A stretch of 64,000 bases of DNA from Lewinellaceae bacterium (GTDB lineage Bacteria; Bacteroidota; Bacteroidia; Chitinophagales; Saprospiraceae), in NCBI GenBank assembly GCA_020636225.1, contig JACJYI010000003.1, positions 186,001 through 250,000 on the forward strand. Reading direction: 5' to 3'. Made by a program: the position numbers and the translations under genes. Shown here one piece after another: positions 52,012 to 62,400 of this stretch (position 1 is its first letter; each line of letters begins with the position of its first letter). The notes under the pieces were generated by a model, which saw only the letters and a list, made by a program, of their open reading frames with translations, was not told the DNA's origin and searched no databases.

Positions 52012-55000
52012 TTACCGGGTGATCTGGAAACGCTGGAGCGCAACAGGATGATCAGAATGGGATATTCTGATGATATAGGATCCGGAATTCAGATGGGAGG
52101 TAGTTATCCTTTGTCCGTTGCCAGTGAAAGATTGTGACACCAGTTGTCGACCAAACAGATCCGAAACAACCAATGATGAACCGGCTGGAAGGGTACACCA
52201 GATGGTGATGGATTCTGTGGCCGGGTTCGGTACCAGAGTGCAATCTGTGGTCACCGGTACACCTTTGTCTGAATATTGCTGTTGGGCTTCCTGGCAGGCT
52301 TCAGCATCATCCCAGGCATAGTTTCCGACACCAAGTAGCAAGGATCGGGCAGTCCAGACAGCATCTCCTCCATCTGTCGGGCATTGGGAGGCAATTTCCT
52401 CCAGATCGGCAATCTCGCTTGTGGAGAGGGTGTCCCGGTTGCCGGTCAGCCAGCTGAGGCCGATATGGATGACGGCTTGTTCGTTCTCCCCCCAGGTTGT
52501 TTCGGGGGTCAGGCTGTCATTGTCATCCAGGGCATCCTCCAGGCGATCGAAAATGATGTTTCTTGCTGAATCTGCCAGGACCTTCCAGGCAGCGAAGTCG
52601 GTGCGATAGAGTGCCGACAGACTGTCTACATAGGCTGACCAGTAGGTAGAGTCCGTTTCGGAGGTGCTCCAGGCCAGACTGTCCATGCCGTTGAGGATAT
52701 TACCCATCATCAGGTTCAAATCCTGACGTCCGTTTTTCACTTCAACAGTGAGTGCAGAATCCAGCTGCGCGACCAGGCGAACGGATTCAGCGACTTCATG
52801 CCGGTCGGCATCATCGCTTGTTGATACAGCCGTAGCGAAAGCAGAAAATGTACTGTCATTGACCAGATTGGCATTCTCTGCAAAGCGCAACAGCAATCGG
52901 CGTGTTCCAGTTGCCTGCCAGGCAGCGTTGCCGAGGCTGTCCTGGAAGATCCAGCTATCCAGATCGTCGGGTGTTTCAGGGCGGAATACTCCTGGGCCAT
53001 CATCACACAACGGTACGGTTGCTTCAGTGCATGTTTGATTGTCTGAGGTATTGAAACTTTGGAACCAGGTCCCAGCTGCCGTCCATTTGGGCATATAGTA
53101 TTTGCCCTGACTGTCATTGACAGTGTAGTTGGATTCGTTAACAGGTTGAAAATTACTTGCATAGTGGATGGCGCCATACCGGTCCGCCGGGTTGTCCGTG
53201 GCATTGAGTACGGTCCAGTAGTTGCCCTTGTAGGATTGAGGGCTTGTAAAGGTGCCGTCTCCAGCACCCGGGTAGCCGTAAGCCAAACCGAACAGATGTT
53301 CGTCGATAGTATTGGCCCGCACCAGGGTGGCATCATTCATGCCAAAGAACCGGATACCTGCACCCGTCTCCGTCACATCGTTGCAGGTGACGGAAAGGTT
53401 GGACCCTCCAGCGAGGTAGATACCATTGGTATGGGTTTGAGTGGCATAGTCCGTACCAGTGATGAGGTTGCAACTCACGGTGCTGAGGAACGGGTTGTGG
53501 AGACCAATACCATTAATGACAGCCGGGTCGTCATAATCCAGATCGATGGTATTTTCATGAATGTCTGCCATGCAATTGAAAACGGTAATTCCTGCATGGC
53601 CGGTATTGACATCGATGGTGTTATCCCGGATGTCGGCCTTTAATACATTATTTAATACAGGTGTCGCCAGAATGCCTTCTCCCAGCAGGATGGAGCCACC
53701 GCCCTGGCTGACCACTTCGCCATCAATGTCGAGGGTGTTGTGATAATAGTTCAGTTTGCCAAATCCGCGATGATGAAGGCCCTGTCGACTGATATTGTCG
53801 AAGTTACAGTTTTCTACATCAATCTGAACAAGCGGATTGACGTTGGTGGTGTAAATGGCTTTTTGATAGTTGGCGCCAGAGATATTTTTGGCCAAGACAT
53901 GGATATTCGTGGCTTTAATCCCATTGACCACATTATGGATCAGAACAGGGAGAGAGTATTCACCCTGGACGGTCAGTGTTTGAGTGGTAGTGCCTCTGGC
54001 CCAGATGGCATTTCCGGTAGGTGCTTGCATGGATTCTACAAGTTGACAACCATCAATCCGGGTTCGTCCGATGGTGACATTGGCATTTCGGGTGACAATG
54101 CCATTTGGCAGGTCGAAATATCGATTCCATTTGCTGGTGTTGGATTCAATAGCTGAAAGGTTGATCAATTGGCCACCCCAGACATATACACCACAATACG
54201 AATAATCCGGATCGGCATTGGATTCAGCCAGGAGAGATTCATCGATGGTGCCTTTCAGTGTCCCTTCCAGATTGTTCTCAAATTTGAGGTCGTTGAATCG
54301 GGTCAGGATTGGATCAGTATAGGCAGTTCCTCCAGTCTCCAGATTGGTTATGAACACCCCAACATGATTGTCTTCAAAATCAATCCGCTGTAAATAGACT
54401 TCAGCACCTCCTTGAAGAGAAATGGCTCTGGCTGCATCTTTGATCAGACCACGAATCAAGGAATGGTTGTTCATGAACAATCGACCTCCCGAATTGACCA
54501 GAATCTGGCGCCACATACCCTGGCATGATTCAATAGATCCGTTGATGGTCAAAGTAGCCCCATCTTCTACAATGATCTCGGCATCTTCGCCCATGATGAC
54601 AGAGGCAAATGTCGGCGTGCCCAGGCAGAACTCATAAGTGTTGACGATAAAGGTGCCCAATACGGTAATCTTTGATATGGGAACTGGAATATAACCGGGT
54701 TGATCACAGGTCGCTCCACCAAGCGGGAGAATACCATTGCTGTATGCCGTACTATAGGTCAATGCCGTGGTTCTACCATCCAAGACGATGTAACCTTGCG
54801 AGGTAACCTGCACTGCATCTTCCTGGTTGTCGTTTTGACCGTTGTACACAAATTGCACTTTTGCTTCCACTTCATTCGGGATGTTTTCAATTTGGGACAT
54901 CGCCATTGCAGTAAAGGTCAATTCCTGGCAGTCATTGGGTGCCATCTGTGAAATGAACTTGTGAACATAAGAGTTTTCCTTTGTCGAGCCAGGTTGATAA

Positions 55001-55281
55001 TAGCCAAAATCCCCGATGTCGGTAATCTCGAAATATCCCATCTGGTATACCCGAACCGCAGCGTCCCGGTATTGAGCATTGTCGTTACATACGGTTACGG
55101 TGAAGGTCAGTTGGTCGCACCCTTCTATGGGGCTGTCATTGTCCACTTCAATAGTAATGGGTGTCAAGGCGTGTGTTGTGTAGGCCCCGAACGCAGTCAG
55201 GACCAAGGTCAGCAGCGCAATCAGGTGCGAACTATTGTTTCGCCCCCCCCCCCAATTTTTAAAGATAAAATTTGGCTTCAT
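52012..55281 (-). CDS. Large secreted beta-helix protein with T9SS sorting domain
   Basis: 1089 residues from MKPNFIFKNWGGGRNNSSHLIALLTLVLTAFGAYTTHA. The hydrophobic signal core is at about 22-36, after an unusually long n-region that includes a run of Gly coded by eleven G. A DUF11-like domain covers about 38-165, and right-handed beta-helix repeats (NosD/pectate-lyase-like, TLTINGSIESCQGMWRQILVNSGGRLFMNNH ... GIRFFGMNDATLVRANTIDE) about 200-700. A low-complexity helical part follows (about 800-990), and the last about 75 residues are a T9SS type A domain (LVPNPATESITIWC ... VSDLFGRQLVSQSF ... LNSGSYIIRI). A polysaccharide-binding or -processing role is possible; no catalytic residues were identified. 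Confidence 0.82.
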   Translation of the reverse strand: MKPNFIFKNWGGGRNNSSHLIALLTLVLTAFGAYTTHALTPITIEVDNDSPIEGCDQLTFTVTVCNDNAQYRDAAVRVYQMGYFEITDIGDFGYYQPGSTKENSYVHKFISQMAPNDCQELTFTAMAMSQIENIPNEVEAKVQFVYNGQNDNQEDAVQVTSQGYIVLDGRTTALTYSTAYSNGILPLGGATCDQPGYIPVPISKITVLGTFIVNTYEFCLGTPTFASVIMGEDAEIIVEDGATLTINGSIESCQGMWRQILVNSGGRLFMNNHSLIRGLIKDAARAISLQGGAEVYLQRIDFEDNHVGVFITNLETGGTAYTDPILTRFNDLKFENNLEGTLKGTIDESLLAESNADPDYSYCGVYVWGGQLINLSAIESNTSKWNRYFDLPNGIVTRNANVTIGRTRIDGCQLVESMQAPTGNAIWARGTTTQTLTVQGEYSLPVLIHNVVNGIKATNIHVLAKNISGANYQKAIYTTNVNPLVQIDVENCNFDNISRQGLHHRGFGKLNYYHNTLDIDGEVVSQGGGSILLGEGILATPVLNNVLKADIRDNTIDVNTGHAGITVFNCMADIHENTIDLDYDDPAVINGIGLHNPFLSTVSCNLITGTDYATQTHTNGIYLAGGSNLSVTCNDVTETGAGIRFFGMNDATLVRANTIDEHLFGLAYGYPGAGDGTFTSPQSYKGNYWTVLNATDNPADRYGAIHYASNFQPVNESNYTVNDSQGKYYMPKWTAAGTWFQSFNTSDNQTCTEATVPLCDDGPGVFRPETPDDLDSWIFQDSLGNAAWQATGTRRLLLRFAENANLVNDSTFSAFATAVSTSDDADRHEVAESVRLVAQLDSALTVEVKNGRQDLNLMMGNILNGMDSLAWSTSETDSTYWSAYVDSLSALYRTDFAAWKVLADSARNIIFDRLEDALDDNDSLTPETTWGENEQAVIHIGLSWLTGNRDTLSTSEIADLEEIASQCPTDGGDAVWTARSLLLGVGNYAWDDAEACQEAQQQYSDKGVPVTTDCTLVPNPATESITIWCTLPAGSSLVVSDLFGRQLVSQSFTGNGQRITTSHLNSGSYIIRISHSDHPVALQRFQITR
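55243..55253 (-). repeat. G11 homopolymer in the 5' coding region
   Basis: Eleven consecutive C on the plus strand, read as G on the minus strand, at codons 10-13 of the beta-helix protein. Loss or gain of one base would shift the frame just before the signal-peptide core and abolish the product. Confidence 0.92.
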
Positions 55282-55932
55282 AAGAAAAAGTTTTTGGTGA
55301 TAAATTGATGAGAAGAAAATGAGAATTGATTGCTGTAATGATTTGAAAGGAAACCCAATGTCCAATCAGGAATTCCTGTCAACAGAATACAATGAATTGA
55401 AAAAAGTCAGGGCTGAACAATCATACACATCCCGGCTTCCAATCGAGTATAGCCCTGAAATTGAATTCAGAAGAGAATGAAATCAAATGTAGTAGATGCA
55501 CATGATCATTGCAACAAGCCTGCCAATCTGTGAACAACATTTAACAATTATTCAACCTTGACAGCACGTAATTAGCACATTATTAACGATGTAGAATTTT
55601 GAATATTTACACTTTTGTCGTCTGCGCGACAATTTGTTTGGCATAAAATGAACCTGTTTGAACCAGGGACTTTGGTCATGAAATACCGTGTGTCCTCATT
55701 ATTGAGGACATGCCAAGAATGATGATGGACTAGTTAAATCGGCACATTCAATCTTCAGGACGATGGAGTAAGCGTTTGATCTGGATGATGGGTTATGGAT
55801 TCATTCTAGTCTGCGGATCTGCCGCAATCAATTTCATTGAGAACATCGTTGTCCATCGATCACAATCTATTTTTAATGGCGGAATCACGGATTCTACCGA
55901 ACCTGCAAGTAAAAAAGGCCGCACACAGCACA

Positions 55933-56030
55933 CCGCCTTCCCTCGGTCTTCGGTCTTTACTTGTCAAAATCACGGATGAATAGATTACACAGAACCTGTG
56001 TGGAAGTAAAGGCCGCACGCCGAATACCGA
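55933..56030 (+). repeat. Dispersed intergenic repeat, copy B
   Basis: Partner of 50305-50406: CCGCCTTCCCTCGGTCTTCG, then TACTTGTCAAAATCAC, TTACACAGAACCTG and GCCGAATACCG in the same order. It continues into ACCCCGAACCCCG. Confidence 0.8.
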
Positions 56031-56329
56031 ACCCCGAACCCCGCCTCCCACCTACATATGAAAACTTTTTTTCATGGAACGTAACCTTTTTTCGGGGGAT
56101 CAGTATATGCATGTAAGTCTGGCGGTACAGCAATTCCCATCCCCCCCAAAAACCGCATCTCAATAACCGATTGACGCTGTACCGATGATGCGGGATTCAT
56201 TCCCACTTTAACCGGCATTGACCCGGTCTGGTCAGGTATTGCCTGCGCCAGGTTCGGCGAGCCACCCAGTTCGTGTATTGTCTTCGTTCGAAGCGGCTTT
56301 CTGTCGTTGTCGAAGCTGATTCCGGGTAT

Positions 56330-56407
56330 CATGCTCCGGGATCGGCCTGGAAGGCTATGTGCATGTCTTAAGGCTTACGAGGCTGAAAAGGGCCCCGGTG
56401 AAGCATG
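56330..56407 (+). promoter_or_regulatory. Possible structured leader of the HYR gene
   Basis: Outer arms CATGCT-CCGGG (56330-56340) and CCCGG-TGA-AGCATG (56394-56407) can pair around about 53 nt, 70 nt before the start of the giant HYR gene. Inner GGCC and AGGCT words could add stems. It matches no riboswitch class I know. Confidence 0.3.
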
Positions 56408-56476
56408 GGAGAGGACTGTGTGGACGTCATGGAGTGGAATTTTTTTACGCCTTTATAGTTCACAAAAATCGGAACC

Positions 56477-59400
56477 ATGAGATCCTTTCAACGACTTCCA
56501 GAGGGAGTTCCAAAACCAAGCAGACTGCCCCGTTTCAGGGGCCAAGTCACTCGACGTGAGCAACAGGCCTGGCCAGGATACATCGGCTGGGTGTCCACTG
56601 TACTGCTCTTGTTCATTCTTCAACTGCCCCTCACCGGTGCGAGCGACCTGATCGCGGCACCAGCGGGCAAATTGACCACTGATGTATCAACCAGTACATG
56701 GAAAGGAGGCCATCCCAAATCCCTTCTGACGTCCGTGGACAGGCCCGACCGGTCTGTGCGACCGAACCGGACTATGCTCATCTCTCAGAGTAAATCCATC
56801 CCGGCATCGACCGATGCCCACTTGCGATCACAAGTCGGAGATGAATTTTACAATCACGGGATATGCACATCCCTGGAGATCGGCAACGTTGCCGGTGACC
56901 TGGAGCGGGGCGTCCTGTATTTCGACCTGTTCCAGATCCCTGCCAATGCCGTGGTCACGTCAGCTACCCTCACCCTCTACAAGGAGTCGGGAGCAGCCAT
57001 GGCCCAGAACCTCTCCATCCATCGTGTCACGGCTGATTGGACGGAAGGCGTGGAATGCGGGGCGACCGGCCAGGTTTCCTGGATGGAGCGCCAGTTTGGA
57101 ATACCCTGGGGAACACCTGGGGGAGATGTGGATCCGGTACCTGCCGGATCAGCGAATGTGAATGCCGCTGCCGGCGCATACACCTGGACGATCACCGGTC
57201 TGGTGGCGGATTGGGTCAATGGCCTGCAGTTCAACTATGGCCTGCTCGTCAAGGTGACCGACGAAAATGCCGCCCCCCTGGCGGTCAATCTGTTTGGCAG
57301 CACGGAAGCAGCAGACCCGAATGTACGACCGGTGCTCACCATTGAGTACGACACCCCCATTGCCTGTCCTCCGGATGTCGTGGTCGACTGTGCGGATGCG
57401 CCTTTCCTGCCCGCCGTGGCTGGCAATCCCGTACTGGATATCGACCCCTTGTGTCTGCCGGCAGGTCTACCCGGTTATACGGATAATCCAATCAATCAGA
57501 CCAATAACGGGTCATGCTCGGATATCCAGTATACGATTTACCGGACCTGGTCCGTGGGTGATGACTGCGGAGATACCTATACGTGCCTGCAGATCATTGA
57601 AGTCGAAGACAATACATCACCCGTTCCGAATCAGGGTCCTGGCGACCTGAATACCGGGGTGATGCTCGATTTTGCCGATTTCCATGACGGTACGAATCAC
57701 CTGCATATGTGTCCGGAAGACCTGTTTACCGGTCCGGGTATCAACCAGTTCCTGACTTACGACGGAACAAATCTGGTGTTTACACATCTGGACGGAGGCG
57801 AGACAGAACTGCTTCCGGCCCCGACAGCCACGGATGCCTGTGGCGACGTGACCATATCCATTGACTATTTGGCATCTGTGAAGGACGCATCCATGCTGCC
57901 CTGCACGTTGCGGGTGAATCTGGTGTGGAATATGGTCGATGCCTGTGGCAACTCAAGCCAGTTCGAGCAACTGGTGACCATCGAAGACCGTGCACCGCTG
58001 GCGATCTCGCCGAATGCTCCCAACCTGGACCGTACGATCAGTTGTACCGCCAATCCGGCTCCCGAGGCATTGGGAGGTGATGTCATCAACCCGAGCCAGA
58101 TGGATGATATGGATGTGTTCTGGGATTATGACGATTGTGTGGTCAATATTCCCATCCAACCGGAAGGTGCACCGATGCCGGGTGACTTGGCCGGGTTGTA
58201 CTGGAGTGACAGCCAGACTCCGGGAGCATGTCCGCAGGAGTTTACGATTACCCGGACCTGGTGGGCTATTGACGATTGCGGCAATGTCAGTGATCCGTTC
58301 ATTCAGGTCATCACGGTAGACGACCAGAACGCCCCGGTCATCACCTGTCCTGCTCAGGTGACGGTCGAATGCGATGACGATATGAGCCCGGTGGCGACCG
58401 GGTCGGCGACGGCGATCGATGATTGCGGTCCTTCCGTGGTCACCTATGCCGATGGCCCCCAAACAGTGGGTCCTGCACCCAACCTGTATACCATCAACCG
58501 GATATGGACGGCCACGGATGCATGTGGCAATACCAGTACGTGCCTGCAGTTGATCCGGGTGAATGATTTGACGCCACCGACGATTCAGTGTCCACCGGAT
58601 ATTTCGGTGAATACGGATGGAACCGGATTGAATGCGGAGGCCATCCTGTGGGGAATCACTTCCGATCTCCTGATGGGCGATTGCGGTGTATTCCTGGATG
58701 GGACGGCTCCGCTGGACGATGACAATTGTGATATTGTATCGCTCGACTGGGTATCAATCAATGATCAATATGGCCAGTCAGTCGGCTCCGGAACCCTGGA
58801 CGGGGTCCAGATTTCCCTGTACACCAACCAGGTGACCTATACGGTCGTCGACGGAGGTGGAAATGAGGCCAAGTGCACGTTCACCATCCAGGTCAATGAC
58901 AATGAGGCACCGGTGATCACCAACTGCAATGATGGCCTGAATCCGATCCTGTATGTGGACGAGAATTGCGAGGTTGCTGTAGATGATTGGACAGGAGGTA
59001 TCATCGCATTCGAAAACTGTTCCTCCTATTTACAGGCCGTGGTTTCCATCACCCAGGTTCCTGGAACAGGCGAGCTTTTGGCCGGACCGAATACCGATCA
59101 TGTCATCACCTTTACGGTGTCGGATATCAATACCAATACGTCCACCTGTACCATGATCGTCCATACCCAGGATACGCTGGTGCCGGACGCTCAATGCGTG
59201 GATGATTATATCCTTTACCTGCAGAATGGCGTGGCCACGATCACCCCTGCGGATATCGACGACAACAGCACAGACAACTGCGGCATCCAGAGCTATGCCC
59301 TGGACCGGACCCAGTTCGATTGCGCGGATGCCGGCGAAACGATCGAAGTCACGCTGACTGTGACGGATCTCGTCGGACTGACAGATGTCTGTTCGACCCT

Positions 59401-62400
59401 GATCACCATCAAGGATCCCAATCCACCGGTCATCACCAACTGCCATGACAACATCATGGTCGGAAATGATCCGGATGTATGCGGTGCCAAGGTCAACTGG
59501 TCGCCCACCCAGGCGATCGATGATTGCGAGGATGCCAGCGGGATCACCATCTGGCATTGGACGACCGGTGCGACCGTGTATGGCGGGGATGACGTGCAAA
59601 GCACATTCGGCATGCCGGCTACACCTGAGACATCAGACGATCCGCTACCGGGTACCGGATCGAGCAAGTTGTACAATTTCGGCCTCACGCAGGTGCATAT
59701 CATTGCGGTGGACGAAAGCATGAATATTTCCGAGGTCTGCGTCTTTGACGTGATGGTCCTCGATACACAAGAACCAGAATTGATCGCTTGCCCTGAAGAC
59801 GTGACCGTCTCCACGGAGCCTGGTGTTTGCTCCGGCCTGGTCCCGGACCTGACGGGCGGGTTGATCGCTACCGATAATTGTCCCTTGGAATTCACCCAGG
59901 ATCCGGTTGCAGGTAGCTCTATTGGCACGGCCCACGGGCAGGTATTCGACATCACAGTTTCGGCAACGGACAGTGGTGGTCATGTGATCCAATGTATCGT
60001 CAAGCTGACCCTTGACGATACGGAGGCTCCGTTGATCACCAGCTGCCCCGCGGATCTGACCGTCGATACCAACCCGGGTACGTGTACGGGCACTGTGCCG
60101 GATCTCTCGGGTGTGTTGGATTTCCAGACAAGCGATAACTGTGTTATCATCGACACGATCCAGGCACCCCTGGCTGGCAGTCTGTTTGGCGGTCAGCACG
60201 GCGACGTCCAGGAAGTGACCCTGGTGGTTCATGATGCCGCCGGCAACGTGAGCGGCACCTGTCGGGTGAACCTGACCCTTCGGGACGTGGAAGATCCGGT
60301 GATTGCGGTCTGCCCTCCTGATGTGACTGTCAGTCCGAACGCCGGTTGCAGCTATGCACTTCCGAACTATTTCAACGGGCTGGACATCAGTGACAACTGC
60401 ACTGCCGATGGTGATCTCATTCAACTTCAACTGCCGTCTGCCGGCACTGCGTTTGGCAGTAAGCAGGGAGGTACCCAGGATGTGGAGATCTTCCTGACGG
60501 ACCAGGCAGGCAATGTTACCAGCTGTGCCTTTACCGTGACGCTGAAGCCGACACCGGCACCGATCGCTTCCGTAAGTGATACCACGTATTGCAACGAGGA
60601 AACGTTGATGTCAGTGACGGCAGTTGATCCTTCCGGTTTCCCCGGAGCAACGTTCAAGTGGTTTGCCAATCCCGGGTTGACGATCCCTGTGCCGTCGGCA
60701 CAGATCTCCGGGGCCAATGGGGAGATCTATACCCCGAACAATACCCTGGGAATCCAGACTGTCTATGTGGTCACCATGAATGGTACGTGCAACAGCGATC
60801 CGGTCTTGGTGCGGACCACGGTCCTGGATTGCAACCTGCAGATCACCGATCCGTGTATCTGCCAGGACAATGCCACCACACTGACCAATGGTCAGTTCGG
60901 TGAGGTGATCCGGGTGACCGCCCCGAGCGGACAGCTCTGGACGATCGCCAGTGTATCCGGGTTATACCGGAACAACAGTCCGGCACCTCCTGCTGCGCCG
61001 ATCGCCTTCTTGCCCGGTACGCTCTTCACCGAGTTCCCCCAGGGCAATGGTACGAGTATCTATGAATTGGTGGGTAAGCATGTCGATGCGTTGGGGTACA
61101 CCCTCACGGCAACGAACGGTCTGGTGGTTGGCAATGTATCCAATATCTGCTACTATCCGGATCCGACGATCAGCGACCTGGTGTTCGACAACTATTGCAT
61201 CAACTATCCTCCGGTACAGCTCGCTGGAACGGCGACCTATCCGACGCAACCAGCGATCCCTGCGGTGAAAGAATCCGATCGATTCGATATTCTCAATCCC
61301 ATCGGTGTGGTGGTCCAGAGCAATATCACGGTGCTGAATCCGGCATCGTTGATCCCGGGCGACTATTTCATCCGCTACCGGTACAATGCGGCAGATGATC
61401 TGCCGACTGTTGCCTTCCCTGGCTGTGTTCAGGATGTGCTGCAACAGCTGACCATCTTCCCGAACCCGCCGCAGGACCTGAATTGTAACAACAAGGCCAA
61501 TGTCTCCTTGGATGAGAACGGCATCGCGGTGATCACCGGCGATGACATTCTGGAAGGCAGCTACGGATGTTATGATCAGTACGTTGTGGAGATCACCGGC
61601 AAGTTCCAGCCGATCGTCGATTGTGGCGATGTCGGCAAGACCTTTACGGTCAAGGTGATCGATCCGATCTCGGGCAACTCCTGCTGGGGCAAGATCTTCG
61701 TGGAAGACAAGCTCCCGCCGGTATTGACCTGTAATGACGTGACGGTCAGCTGCAACGATGATGCCTTGGATCCCGGTTCGATCGGGTATCCTGACCTGTA
61801 TGACAACTGTGGTGTGGATAATGTCAACTTGACCTACAGTGAAATGCCGGAGGGCCTGACCTGTGATCCTCAGTATGCGGAGATCCTTCACCGGGTGTGG
61901 TATGCTACCGACAAGCACAACGGGATGATGGTCAGCTGCATGCAGGATATCTATCTGGTGAAATCCACGGTGAACGATGTGGTCTTCCCACAGAACCTGG
62001 ATGATATTGCCCTGCCATCCCTGCTTTGCGGGAATGCGAATACCACGCCTGACAGCACCGGTCGGCCAACCATCAATGGCAAGCCGGTCAGTGGCTACTG
62101 TGAACTGGTAACCTCCTTCCAGGATAAGGTGGTGCCCATCTGTGATAACAGCTACAAGGTCATGCGGACATGGATGGTCATGGACAACTGTACTGGAGCC
62201 ATGGCATCTGCCCTGCAGATCATCCAGGTGATGGACAAGCAGGGTCCGTCGATCGTCTGTCCAACAGCCAAGCAGGTGTTGATCGTCGATCCATCCTGGC
62301 AGGGATGTGGCGCCACGATCTTTGCCCCGACGGTCAACATCACCGACAATTGCACGGTGCCGACCAAGCTCACCATCCAGACAAGTGTGCTGGCCGGTGG

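Larger units (their letters stand above)
55282..56476. other. Long divergent intergenic region between two surface-protein genes
   Basis: About 1.2 kb without a credible gene. 55282-55930 is AT-rich and shows nothing recognisable; it should hold the promoter of the beta-helix gene. 55933-56030 is a dispersed repeat, 56330-56407 a dyad-rich segment before the giant HYR gene. Short frames at 55776-55979 and 56072-56332 look random. Confidence 0.6.

Noticed and set aside
56191..56275. Minus-strand similarity to the 3' half of a TPP riboswitch (ACCTGA ... CAATGCCGG ... GGGAA)
   Set aside because: The near-universal CUGAGA element is missing and no thiamine gene lies downstream. A covariance-model search for the THI element would decide.
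56072..56332. 86-codon minus-strand frame
   Set aside because: No domain, lies in the repeat-rich intergenic region and has no promoter-like element.
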